Source: an uncultured Acetatifactor sp. (GTDB lineage Bacteria; Bacillota; Clostridia; Lachnospirales; Lachnospiraceae). From it: 9,700 bases of DNA. How positions within the stretch are numbered: the stretch's first letter is position 1; each line of letters begins with the position of its first letter. Shown here piece after piece: positions 1-7,110 of this stretch. The translations under genes and the position numbers were made by a program. A model generated the notes under the pieces. It was not told the DNA's origin. It made no database searches and saw only the letters and a program-made list of their open reading frames with translations. The stretch lies in contig CANRZC010000067.1 in assembly GCA_947644185.1 (NCBI GenBank), positions 1 through 9,700 on the forward strand, given 5' to 3'.

Positions 1-122
1 CATACACCGTTTTGAAGCAGGAAGGATATGTCAAGGTGGATCGCAGGAGGGGCGGAGGCGCTAAAGATGCGCAGAAAGCATGTAAGCGACCTGCACAGAG
101 GCCGGATTATCCGAAAAAATGA
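1..122 (+). CDS. C-terminal fragment of an unidentified protein
   Basis: The only frame open from the left edge on the + strand (first full codon at 3) reads 39 residues to a TGA at 120-122. It begins YTVLKQEGYVKVDRRRGGG and ends in a Lys/Arg/Pro-rich tail, RPAQRPDYPKK. A short basic, probably disordered tail after a folded end fits the C-terminus of a real protein, but too little is present to name a family. The stretch LKQEGYVKVDR resembles the wing region of winged-helix proteins; this is only a resemblance. The gene is convergent with the carboxypeptidase gene, and the hairpin at 152-181 lies between them. The reading could also be a chance open frame, since only 40 codons are visible. 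Confidence 0.45.
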   Translation, partial: YTVLKQEGYVKVDRRRGGGAKDAQKACKRPAQRPDYPKK

Positions 123-151
123 ACACAATCAAAAAGACAAGATACAACCAA

Positions 152-181
152 AAAGGCTATGACTGAAAAGTCCTAGCCTTT
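152..181 (-). terminator. Hairpin terminator of the carboxypeptidase gene, possibly bidirectional
   Basis: An 8-bp perfect inverted repeat (AAAGGCTA at 152-159, TAGCCTTT at 174-181) encloses a second 4-bp stem (GACT at 161-164, AGTC at 169-172) around a GAAA loop, with one mismatch between the stems. On the - strand the hairpin is followed by a T-rich run, as expected for Rho-independent termination. On the + strand the T-run is only three bases, so termination of the left-edge gene is less certain. The stop codon of the - strand gene (173-175) lies within the hairpin. Confidence 0.7.
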
Positions 182-1633
182 AAATCTTCTGGAGCTCCGG
201 TGCCTGTGTCGATTTCTTTTCCGCCAGATTCTTCGACGGCTTCCCAGGGAAATATTGTAATTCTTTAAAATCAGTCGTACAATGAGCCACACAAGGAGCA
301 AACCCACAAGTACCCCGCAGCCAATCAAAAGTACCACCGGATTGATAAAGATGACAGAGTTATCTTCATTTCCGTTACCCAATTCTCCCTCAGGCGGCGT
401 CTCAACAACGCTGGCATCCTCTCTGTTCCCTGTGAAATCCACCCCCACAGTGCCAAGGGGCATACCCTGATAGGTATAGGTGATAACAGCGGCTTGATTC
501 TCGTCAACCGTCTCATAGGAGATGGAAGAGGTCACCTCCTGGAAGGAAATGGTCTGGGGCAGGACAATGAAATCATCCTTATTTAAGGACAGAAAGGGTT
601 GGGAATTGCCGAAAATGTCATTGCCACTGTAAAACAGGCCAGTATTGTCAATATCGTATTTTGTCTCTGCCTGGGACACATACACTTTTTCGAAATTAGA
701 AAAGCCGTATTCAAAGAGAGTGATGGTGTCCTCATACTGGTAAGGAGCCTCATCCCGCATGACCACGCAGATCAGCCGCAGCCCATTCTTTTCTGCACAG
801 GATACCAGACAGCTTCTGGCATCATCGGTATAGCCAGTCTTGCAGCCCACCAGATAGGGATAGGCATAGGTGCCTCCGGGAATGATTTCCATATGGTTAT
901 TTTCCAGCTTTCCCTGGGGAAGCTTGTCCGTAGGGGGAAACTCCATTCGAGGCGCCAGGGTAATTTTGCACAGCATCTCATTGGCGAAGAAAGCCCTGCC
1001 AATCATGGCCAGGTCGTAGGCTGTGGTATAATGATCGCTATCTGGCAGGCCGTTTGGATTGGCAAAATGGGAATTCAGACAGCCTAGCTGGGCTGCCCGC
1101 TCATTCATTAGGTCCGAGAAGACCTGCCAGTCTGTGGTGCCAGTGATATGCTCTGCCACTGCATAGCAGACTTCATTGGCGGAGCGGATCAGAATGGCAT
1201 TCAGGCATTGCTCCATGGTCAATTCCTGACCTACGTCCATGGCGATATGGCTGCTGTCCCAGGGGGTGTCGAAGACGGCGTCGTGGGAAAAGGTGACTAT
1301 CTCATCCATCTGGCACTGCTCTGCGGCAATGAGTGTGGTGAGGATTTTCGTGGTACTGGCAGGGTATTCCCGCTGGTGTATATTTTTGGAATAGAGGATG
1401 GTGCCTGTCTGAAACTCCATTAAAATGGCAGACTCTGCCCCTACCACAGGGCCCACAGGCCAGTTTTGCACTTCATTGGACTGGATGGGCAGTCCTCTGT
1501 TGGTCTCTAAAAGTAATTCCGCAGCTGAGGCCTGGACAGGAAGGACAGTGGCAAACACCAGACTGCAGACACAGAATAAAGCGGCCAAAGACCGGGTATA
1601 TTTTGGAATAAATTGTTTTCTGAAACCAGGCAT
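173..1633 (-). CDS. D-alanyl-D-alanine carboxypeptidase (DacF/PBP5-like, peptidase S11)
   Basis: This 486-residue protein should remove the terminal D-alanine from peptidoglycan pentapeptides outside the membrane. All three penicillin-binding motifs are present: SxxK as S93-T-T-K96 (catalytic serine S93), SxN as S151-A-N153 and KTG as K265-T-G267, plus the family motif ANPNGLPD near 191-198. Residues 1-38 form a signal peptide with a basic start, a hydrophobic core and an Ala-x-Ala type end. The region after about 310 is the usual beta-rich C-terminal domain. Residues about 428-456 form a membrane segment, followed by a strongly basic 30-residue tail (RRRIWRKRNRHRHRS), so the protein is anchored by a real transmembrane helix rather than the amphipathic helix typical of PBP5. 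The ATG at 1633 has a modest GAGG ribosome site. It is transcribed divergently from trmB. The exact paralogue (dacA, dacB or dacF) cannot be assigned. Confidence 0.95.
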   Translation of the reverse strand: MPGFRKQFIPKYTRSLAALFCVCSLVFATVLPVQASAAELLLETNRGLPIQSNEVQNWPVGPVVGAESAILMEFQTGTILYSKNIHQREYPASTTKILTTLIAAEQCQMDEIVTFSHDAVFDTPWDSSHIAMDVGQELTMEQCLNAILIRSANEVCYAVAEHITGTTDWQVFSDLMNERAAQLGCLNSHFANPNGLPDSDHYTTAYDLAMIGRAFFANEMLCKITLAPRMEFPPTDKLPQGKLENNHMEIIPGGTYAYPYLVGCKTGYTDDARSCLVSCAEKNGLRLICVVMRDEAPYQYEDTITLFEYGFSNFEKVYVSQAETKYDIDNTGLFYSGNDIFGNSQPFLSLNKDDFIVLPQTISFQEVTSSISYETVDENQAAVITYTYQGMPLGTVGVDFTGNREDASVVETPPEGELGNGNEDNSVIFINPVVLLIGCGVLVGLLLVWLIVRLILKNYNISLGSRRRIWRKRNRHRHRSSRRFKG

Positions 1634-1673
1634 GGAACAACCTCACAATCAAATTTCTTTTTATGATTCTACT

Positions 1674-1701
1674 ATTATACACCAGATTTCAGAAAAACCA
1701 A
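1674..1701 (-). promoter_or_regulatory. Sigma-A-type promoter of the carboxypeptidase gene
   Basis: On the - strand a perfect TATAAT (1674-1679) lies 16 bases downstream of TTGGTT (1696-1701, weak match to TTGACA). It is about 40 bases upstream of the carboxypeptidase ATG, which places a start site near 1667. Its -35 box is 18 bases from the -35 box of the oppositely directed trmB promoter. Confidence 0.6.
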
Positions 1702-1719
1702 AGGGAGAATATTCATGGA

Positions 1720-1748
1720 TTGACAAGAAATCAATTTTACAGTACATT
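1720..1748 (+). promoter_or_regulatory. Sigma-A-type promoter of the trmB-trxA-yitT operon
   Basis: A consensus TTGACA (1720-1725) is followed after 17 bases by TACATT (1743-1748, four of six matches to TATAAT). A start site near 1755 would leave a leader of about 40 bases before the trmB ATG, which has an AGGGAG ribosome site at 1783-1788. Confidence 0.6.
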
Positions 1749-1796
1749 AATAAAAGGATAAAGTGATGTCTGCCAGGCGGACAGGGAGAGTGTGGG

Positions 1797-2462
1797 ATGA
1801 GATTGCGTAATATTACGGGTTCCAGGGAGGTGATTGCCGAGAGCCCTTATGTGGTGCAGGAGGAGCTTGCACCACAGTGCCCCGGAAAGTGGAGGGAGAT
1901 TTTCGGAAATGGAAAACCTATCCATATCGAAATTGGTATGGGAAAGGGGAAATTCATCCATACTATGGCTAAAGAGCATCCTGATATCAACTATGTGGGT
2001 ATTGAGAAATATTCCAGCGTACTGATCCGGGCTGTTAGGAAGATGGAGATAGAGACACTTCCGAATCTGAGGTTTTTGCGGATGGATGCAGAGGACATTG
2101 GGAAGGTCTTTGGGGCGGGAGAGGTGGAGCATATTTATCTGAATTTTTCGGATCCCTGGCCAAAGGATAGACATGCCAAACGCAGGCTTCCCTCCAGGGA
2201 ATTTCTGGCACGCTATGAGAGAATTTTAAAGCCAGGAGGCAGGCTGGAATTCAAGACGGACAACCGAGCTCTGTTTGACTTTGCATTGGACGAGCTTACC
2301 CCAGCGGGCTGGGAGACAGATGAAATCACATACGATCTACACCGGGACCAGCGCCTGATGGAGGGAAATGTGATGACCGAGTACGAGGAGAAATTTTCTG
2401 GCCAAGGGAATCCTATTTGTAAGTATATCATTCACCCAAAGCAGAGAGACACCAATTTATAG
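1797..2462 (+). CDS. trmB: tRNA (guanine-N7-)-methyltransferase
   Basis: This 221-residue protein transfers a methyl group from S-adenosylmethionine to N7 of guanine 46 in the tRNA variable loop. The family is recognised by the SAM-binding motif EIGMGKGKF (45-53), the acidic VGIEKY strand end (67-72), the signature NFSDPWPKDRHAKRRL (116-131), the KTDN element (154-157) and the C-terminal TEYEEKF segment (194-200). The length is normal for a bacterial single-chain TrmB. The ATG at 1797 is preceded by AGGGAG at an 8-base spacing. It heads an apparent operon: trxA follows after 49 bases with no terminator between them. Cytoplasmic. Confidence 0.97.
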   Translation: MRLRNITGSREVIAESPYVVQEELAPQCPGKWREIFGNGKPIHIEIGMGKGKFIHTMAKEHPDINYVGIEKYSSVLIRAVRKMEIETLPNLRFLRMDAEDIGKVFGAGEVEHIYLNFSDPWPKDRHAKRRLPSREFLARYERILKPGGRLEFKTDNRALFDFALDELTPAGWETDEITYDLHRDQRLMEGNVMTEYEEKFSGQGNPICKYIIHPKQRDTNL

Positions 2463-2511
2463 CCATGGCAATAGAAAGAGCGCGTCTACAGGGCGCAGAA
2501 AGAGGTAGAAG

Positions 2512-2835
2512 ATGGAATACAAGTTTACAGCAGACAATTTTGAGGCAGAGGTATTGCAGGCAGCTACGCCTGTGCTGGTGGACTTTTACGCGGACTGGTG
2601 CAATCCCTGTAAAATGATGGGACCAGTGGTGGCGAAGATGGCCGAAGAGTACGAGGGTCGGATCAAGGTGGGAAAATGCAACATTGATGAGAATATGCAG
2701 TTAGCCCAGGCTTACCGCATTTCCAGTATCCCGGCTTTTGTGGTTTTCAAGAACGGCAAGCCTGTGGCAAACTATGTGGGGGCCATGTCCATGACCGAGT
2801 TCAAAGAGAAGATGGAGCAGATTGACATACAATGA
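2512..2835 (+). CDS. trxA: Thioredoxin with WCNPC active site
   Basis: This is a 107-residue, single-domain thioredoxin of normal length without a signal peptide, so it is a cytoplasmic thiol-disulfide reductant. The redox site is W29-C-N-P-C33 within DFYADWCNPCKMMGP. The cis-proline loop SIPAFVVFKNGKPV and the preceding GKCNIDENMQLAQAYRI segment are typical of the fold. Most thioredoxins have WCGPC; the Gly to Asn change at the dipeptide is the unusual point, since dipeptide residues influence redox potential in this family. The ATG at 2512 has an AGAGGT ribosome site six to seven bases upstream. Its stop codon overlaps the yitT start (ATGA), suggesting translational coupling. No thioredoxin reductase gene is visible in the window. 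Confidence 0.95.
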   Translation: MEYKFTADNFEAEVLQAATPVLVDFYADWCNPCKMMGPVVAKMAEEYEGRIKVGKCNIDENMQLAQAYRISSIPAFVVFKNGKPVANYVGAMSMTEFKEKMEQIDIQ

Positions 2836-3707
2836 GCAGAGAAAATATGATATATGAGGGGAAGAGAACACTGGCCTGTATTGTGGCGGCGCTGATGTAC
2901 GCGGTAGGTGTAAACCTGTTCGTAGTGCCAGCACAATTGTACTCTGGTGGACTCATGGGTATCTGCCAGGTGATCAGAACTCTCCTGGTAGACTACCTGC
3001 ACATGAACTTTCAGAGCTTTGATATTGCCGGTATTATTTACTACATTATCAACGTGCCCATTTTCATCATTGCCTTTACCAGGATGGGGAGAAAGTTCTT
3101 TGCGAAGACGCTGGTCACAGTAACAGCTATGACAGTGTTTTTGTCCGTAGTCCCCATTATGCCAGTGGTGGAGGATACGGTGGCAGCCTGCGTGGTAGGC
3201 GGTATTATATCTGGGGCTGGGATTGGCATTATTCTTCGAATGGCGTCTTCTGGGGGTGGCCTGGACGTGGTGGGCGTGCTGCTGACCAAATGGAAGAGGG
3301 ATTTCAGTGTGGGAAAGGTGTACCTGATAGTGAACCTGTCTCTGTACATTATCTGCCTGTTCCTGTTTGATATCGAGATCGTGGTGTATTCTGTGATCTT
3401 TGCCGCTGTGCACTCTCTGGCTATTGATAAGGTACATACCCAGAACATCAATGTGGAGGCCAATATTATCACCAAGTCCAACAATGTGGATCTGGAGAGA
3501 GCTATCATGGAGGAGCTGGGCAGGGGGATCACAAAGTGGGCTACCCTGGGGGCTTACACCTATGAACAGTCCCATATGCTCTACATTACCTTGTCCAAAT
3601 ATGAGGTGGCTAGACTGAAAGCTGTGGTGAACAAATATGATCCCAATGCTTTTATCGTCATCAATGAGGGTGTCACTGTGCTTGGCAACTTCCTAAAGAA
3701 ATTGTAG
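2832..3707 (+). CDS. YitT family integral membrane protein (DUF161/DUF2179)
   Basis: This 291-residue protein has the YitT-family layout: an N-terminal multi-helix membrane region followed by a soluble DUF2179 domain. Hydrophobic segments lie at roughly 13-32, 65-82, 92-110, 116-137 and 163-196. Family signatures include VNLFVVPAQLYSGGLMGI (about 27-44) and SSGGGLDVVG (about 139-148). The DUF2179 part (about 205-285) includes ITKSNNVDLERAIMEELGRG and a final PNAFIVINEG segment. The family is common in Firmicutes; its transport or signalling role is not established. The start codon overlaps the trxA stop by 4 bases. The nearest upstream GGAG is 14 bases away, so translation probably depends on coupling. 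It is the last gene of the operon, ending about 27 bases before a strong terminator. Confidence 0.9.
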   Translation: MSRENMIYEGKRTLACIVAALMYAVGVNLFVVPAQLYSGGLMGICQVIRTLLVDYLHMNFQSFDIAGIIYYIINVPIFIIAFTRMGRKFFAKTLVTVTAMTVFLSVVPIMPVVEDTVAACVVGGIISGAGIGIILRMASSGGGLDVVGVLLTKWKRDFSVGKVYLIVNLSLYIICLFLFDIEIVVYSVIFAAVHSLAIDKVHTQNINVEANIITKSNNVDLERAIMEELGRGITKWATLGAYTYEQSHMLYITLSKYEVARLKAVVNKYDPNAFIVINEGVTVLGNFLKKL

Positions 3708-3733
3708 GAGAGATGAACTGTAGAATCACGTAG

Positions 3734-3770
3734 AAAACCCTCCCCAGGCCTTTGCCTTGGGAGGGTTTTT
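3734..3770. terminator. Strong bidirectional Rho-independent terminator
   Basis: An 11-bp perfect stem (AAAACCCTCCC at 3734-3744, GGGAGGGTTTT at 3759-3769) carries an inner 4-bp stem (AGGC at 3746-3749, GCCT at 3754-3757). A T5 run ends the + strand side and a T4 run ends the - strand side. It lies between the convergent yitT-family gene and the DUF1846 gene and can end transcription from both. Confidence 0.93.
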
Positions 3771-3783
3771 AGACTATAAAAAA

Positions 3784-5259
3784 CTAGTATTTCTTCCGGG
3801 CTGTCTGAACCGGCTCACTGGTCAGCTCAACGCCCAATTTCTTGTAAATCTTGATATCCACTTCCGACAACATCACCGAGGTATGGACCTGGCAGCCCTT
3901 TAGGTTTGGAAGCTGCTCCAGGGAACGTCTTGCATTTTCGTCATGGCAGGCTTCCAGAGCCAACGCGATCAGAACTTCGTCCGTATGGAGTCTGGGATTT
4001 TTGCCTCCCAGGTAGCGAACCTTCAAGTTCTGGATGGGTTCAATGGCTTCTGGCTTGATCAGCTTCCTGTCATGCTCTACACCTGCCAGGTACTTTAAGG
4101 CATTTAGCAACAGCGCAGCGGAAGCCCCCAGAAAATCCGAGGTTTTGGAGGTGATGACATGCCCGTCTGCCAGCTCTATGGCAGCGGTAGGAACGCCCAG
4201 AGCCTCGGCTCGCTCTTTGGCAGCCACAGTCACTTTTCTGTCCGCGGTGGTGATTTTGGCCTGCTTCATCAGCAGCTCAATCTTGTAGACCTCTGTATCA
4301 GAAGTCTCATCCCGCACTACCTTGTTCAGGGCTGTGTAATAACGGCGGATGATTTCCATCCGGGAGGCTTCGCAGCAGGCCTCATCATCTATGATACAAT
4401 TGCCAGCCATATTGACACCCATGTCTGTGGGGGATTTGTAAGGATTCTCCCCGTAGATGCCCTCGAAGATAGCGTTCAGCACAGGGAAGATTTCAATGTC
4501 ACGATTGTAGTTCACCGTGGTCTTCCCGTAAGCCTCCAGATGGAAGGGATCTATCATGTTTACATCGTTTAGATCCGCAGTGGCAGCCTCATAGGCCAGA
4601 TTAATCGGGTGCTTGAGCGGTATATTCCAGATAGGGAAAGTCTCGAACTTGGCATATCCGGCCTTGGTGCCCCGCAAGTTCTCATGATAGAGCTGGGAGA
4701 GGCAGGTGGCCATCTTTCCGCTGCCAGGTCCTGGCGCTGTGATCACCACCAAGGGCCTGGAGGTCTCTATGTAGTCATTTTTCCCATAGCCATTTTCGCT
4801 GACTATCAGGGGGACATTAGCAGGATATCCCTCTATGGTATAATGAAGATAGACGCGGATTCCCTTTTTCTCCAATTTTCCCTTGAATTGCTCTGCACTG
4901 TGCTGTCCCTGGTAGTGGGTAATGACTACACTTCCCACATACAAACCTCTGCTCTGAAATTCGTCCCGCAGTCGCAGCACGTCCACGTCATAGGTAATCC
5001 CCAAATCTCCCCGGACCTTATTTTTCTCAATATCGGCAGCATTGATGACAATCACGATCTCTGCGCAGTCAGACAACTGCATCAGCATTTGCAGCTTTGC
5101 GTCCGGCGCAAAGCCCGGCAGGACTCTGGACGCATGATAATCGTCAAAGAGCTTGCCGCCAAATTCCAGATAGAGCTTGTCCCCGAACGCAGCGATGCGC
5201 TCCTTGATGTGCTCTGACTGCATCTTCAGATATTTGTCATTGTCAAAACCGATTTTCAT
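3784..5259 (-). CDS. DUF1846 family protein (UPF0371)
   Basis: This 491-residue protein matches the DUF1846 family, which is widespread in Firmicutes and Actinobacteria and has no firmly established function. Recognisable stretches include KIGFDNDKYLKMQSEHI at the start, LEFGGKLFDDYHASRVLPGF (31-50), IVINAADIEKNKVRGDLGIT (70-89) and the glycine-rich loop TAPGPGSGK (174-182). That loop follows a hydrophobic strand and resembles a nucleotide-binding P-loop, although the residue after Lys is Met rather than Ser/Thr. There is no signal peptide or membrane segment, so it is probably cytoplasmic. The length is usual for the family. The ATG at 5259 has a perfect AGGAGG (complement of 5271-5276) at a rather long 11-base spacing. 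It is monocistronic, with its own promoter and a shared terminator. Confidence 0.92.
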   Translation of the reverse strand: MKIGFDNDKYLKMQSEHIKERIAAFGDKLYLEFGGKLFDDYHASRVLPGFAPDAKLQMLMQLSDCAEIVIVINAADIEKNKVRGDLGITYDVDVLRLRDEFQSRGLYVGSVVITHYQGQHSAEQFKGKLEKKGIRVYLHYTIEGYPANVPLIVSENGYGKNDYIETSRPLVVITAPGPGSGKMATCLSQLYHENLRGTKAGYAKFETFPIWNIPLKHPINLAYEAATADLNDVNMIDPFHLEAYGKTTVNYNRDIEIFPVLNAIFEGIYGENPYKSPTDMGVNMAGNCIIDDEACCEASRMEIIRRYYTALNKVVRDETSDTEVYKIELLMKQAKITTADRKVTVAAKERAEALGVPTAAIELADGHVITSKTSDFLGASAALLLNALKYLAGVEHDRKLIKPEAIEPIQNLKVRYLGGKNPRLHTDEVLIALALEACHDENARRSLEQLPNLKGCQVHTSVMLSEVDIKIYKKLGVELTSEPVQTARKKY

Positions 5260-5299
5260 AGTCTATGCCGCCTCCTGATTTTTTCAAAAATACCTTTCT

Positions 5300-5328
5300 A
5301 TTTTATCACAGATTTTTGGGGATGGGAA
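5300..5328 (-). promoter_or_regulatory. Promoter of the DUF1846 gene (extended -10)
   Basis: On the - strand TAAAAT (5300-5305) is preceded by TGA, giving an extended -10 element, and lies 17 bases from TTCCCA (5323-5328, four of six matches to the -35 consensus). It sits about 40 bases upstream of the ATG and its AGGAGG site. The -35 region falls in a G-rich stretch of the + strand. Confidence 0.5.
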
Positions 5329-5364
5329 TGGGGAAGTCAAAAGAATTTGGGGAAGGCAGATTCA

Positions 5365-5393
5365 TTGACATTTGTGGCAGGGCATATTATCAT
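5365..5393 (+). promoter_or_regulatory. Sigma-A-type promoter of the AAA-ATPase/nuclease-like gene
   Basis: A perfect TTGACA (5365-5370) and TATCAT (5388-5393, five of six) are separated by the optimal 17 bases. The predicted start near 5400 gives a leader of about 45 bases before the ATG at 5447. This is among the best promoter matches in the window and indicates that the gene is transcribed on its own. Confidence 0.72.
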
Positions 5394-5434
5394 AGAAATA
5401 GAAAAAGATTGGGTTGTCAGCCGGAGATGGGCAT

Positions 5435-5440
5435 GGAGGT
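5435..5440 (+). promoter_or_regulatory. Ribosome binding site fixing the ATPase start
   Basis: GGAGGT lies six bases before the ATG at 5447. The same frame is open to a TTG at 5414, but that codon has no Shine-Dalgarno sequence and would add 11 residues unlike the family N-terminus. The ATG at 5447 is therefore preferred. Confidence 0.8.
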
Positions 5441-5446
5441 GTAAGT

Positions 5447-7033
5447 ATGGGGATATATGTGAATCCAGGAAATGCATCATTTGAAATGTCACGATTTTCT
5501 GATATTTATGTGGACAAGAGTATGTTGATAGCCCAGATTAACAGGGTGTATCGGACGGAGCGCAGGTTCCTGTGCGTCAGTCGCCCCAGGCGATTCGGAA
5601 AGTCCATGGCCGCCAATATGCTGACGGCATATTACAGCCGGGGCTGTGATTCGAGCCGTCTGTTCTCAGGGCTGGCCATAGAGAGAGAAGCGTGCTTTCC
5701 GGTGCACCTAAATCAGCACAATGTAATTCGCTGGGATGTGCAGCGTTTTCTGGACGGACGGAGAAGCCAGGATACTTTCATTGAGGAGATCGAGCGCCTG
5801 GTCATTAAAGATCTGAAGCGGGAATTTCCAGAGTGCGGTGATTACCCGGAGGGAAGCAAGCTGAAGACAGTTCTGGATGATATCTATGGGCAGCGCGGGG
5901 AGGGCTTTATCTTCATCATCGATGAATGGGACTGTGTATTCCGCCTGGCGAAGGAGCGGAAGGATATTCAAAAGGACTACCTGGACTTTCTGCGGGGCCT
6001 GTTCAAGGGGGCGGAGTATGTGGATCTGGCGTACCTGACAGGAATCCTGCCTGTGAAAAAGTACGGGGAGCATTCGGCCCTGAATATTTTCGAGGAGTAT
6101 TCTATGATCAACTCCGAGGAACTGACTACTATGTTTGGATTCACACAGGAGGAGGTTGTCAGGCTGTGCGAGGAGAGCGACATGGACTTTCGGGAGATAG
6201 AGAGATGGTATGACGGCTATCTGATGAATGGGGTGCACATCTATAATCCCAAATCCGTGGTGGATGCCGTAAGGCGGAAAAAGCTGAGGAGCTATTGGAC
6301 GGGAACCGAGACCTATGAGGCGTTGAAGGTGTATATTGAACTGAACTTTGACGGGCTAAGGGAGGCGATTGTGGAGATGCTGGGGGGGATACGGTGCAAG
6401 GTGAATTCACAGAAGTTTCAGAATGATATGACCACTTTTACGTCAAAAGACGATGTGCTTATCCTGCTAGTTCACCTGGGCTACTTGACCATTGATGAGG
6501 GTGCGGAGGAAGTCTTTATCCCAAATCAGGAGATCACCCAGGAATTTCTGAATGTAGTAAATGACTCGAACTGGGCCGGCCTGACAGATGCCCTGAACCG
6601 GTCAGCGGAGCTGTTACAAAACACCTGGGAGAGGAATCAGGAGGCGGTGGCAGCCGGCATATCGACCATTCACAATGAGACAGCCTCCATGCTACAATAC
6701 AACAATGAGAACTCTTTGACCTGCACTGTACTGATGGCTTACTACAGCGCAAAAACCTACTACATGAATCCTGTCATGGAGCTGCCTACAGGAAAAGGAT
6801 ACGCAGATGTAGTCTACCTGCCAAAGAGAGATGTGGGCAGACCTGCGCTAATCGTAGAGCTGAAATGGAGCAAATCCGCCCAGGGAGCTATCAACCAGAT
6901 AAAGGACAGACAGTACGCCTCCTGGATTAGAGACTACACTGGGGATATCCTGTTAGTGGGGATCAACTATGACAGAGAAACCAAGGAACATACCTGTGTC
7001 ATTGAAGCCTGGAAGAAAAAAGAGATGGAATGA
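5447..7033 (+). CDS. AAA-ATPase-like / PD-(D/E)XK nuclease-like protein (PF09820 + PF08011 type)
   Basis: This 528-residue protein has an N-terminal P-loop ATPase-like domain and a C-terminal PD-(D/E)XK nuclease-superfamily domain. The start, NASFEMSRFSDIYVDKS, leads into the Walker A region SRPRRFGKS (45-53). Walker B is FIFIIDEWD (154-162). Further family signatures are YLTGILPVKKYG (196-207), MFGFTQEEV (229-237) and WYDGYLMNG.HIYNP (254-268). In the C-terminal domain, D454 (GYADVVYL) and E471-L-K473 fit the D...ExK nuclease core, followed by the QIKDRQYASWI helix (484-494). The family is often multi-copy in gut Bacteroidetes and Firmicutes and its function is unknown; a link to defence or mobile DNA is inference. 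It has its own promoter and no partner gene. A G7 tract at 6382-6388 lies within the reading frame. No signal peptide or membrane helix is seen. Confidence 0.9.
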   Translation: MGIYVNPGNASFEMSRFSDIYVDKSMLIAQINRVYRTERRFLCVSRPRRFGKSMAANMLTAYYSRGCDSSRLFSGLAIEREACFPVHLNQHNVIRWDVQRFLDGRRSQDTFIEEIERLVIKDLKREFPECGDYPEGSKLKTVLDDIYGQRGEGFIFIIDEWDCVFRLAKERKDIQKDYLDFLRGLFKGAEYVDLAYLTGILPVKKYGEHSALNIFEEYSMINSEELTTMFGFTQEEVVRLCEESDMDFREIERWYDGYLMNGVHIYNPKSVVDAVRRKKLRSYWTGTETYEALKVYIELNFDGLREAIVEMLGGIRCKVNSQKFQNDMTTFTSKDDVLILLVHLGYLTIDEGAEEVFIPNQEITQEFLNVVNDSNWAGLTDALNRSAELLQNTWERNQEAVAAGISTIHNETASMLQYNNENSLTCTVLMAYYSAKTYYMNPVMELPTGKGYADVVYLPKRDVGRPALIVELKWSKSAQGAINQIKDRQYASWIRDYTGDILLVGINYDRETKEHTCVIEAWKKKEME

Positions 7034-7071
7034 ATTTAAAAAAGCTGGCGAAACGGAGATAGAGTTTAGAA

Positions 7072-7097
7072 ATCTTTAAGAGATAAATTGTTTTTTT
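7072..7097 (+). terminator. Weak candidate terminator after the ATPase gene
   Basis: A short stem (ATCTT at 7072-7076 with GAGAT at 7080-7084, including one G-T pair) is followed after six bases by a T7 run (7091-7097). The stem is weak and the gap to the T-run is not ideal. A 7-bp repeat, GGCGAAA (7047-7053) and TTTCGCC (7102-7108), brackets the element and might fold around it. Confidence 0.3.
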
Positions 7098-7110
7098 CAC
7101 ATTTCGCCTA

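Noticed and set aside
599..1087. 162-codon + strand open frame opposite the carboxypeptidase
   Set aside because: Antisense to the catalytic region carrying SxN and KTG motifs; no independent support.
2772..3575. 267-codon - strand open frame opposite trxA and the YitT gene
   Set aside because: His/Gln-rich translation without domain signatures, lying entirely antisense to two well-supported genes.
4609..5217. 202-codon + strand open frame opposite DUF1846
   Set aside because: Antisense shadow of a clear family member, with no ribosome site or recognisable motif.
5414..5446. Upstream TTG start for the ATPase gene
   Set aside because: It lacks a ribosome site, while GGAGGT sits at ideal spacing before the ATG at 5447, where the family N-terminus begins.
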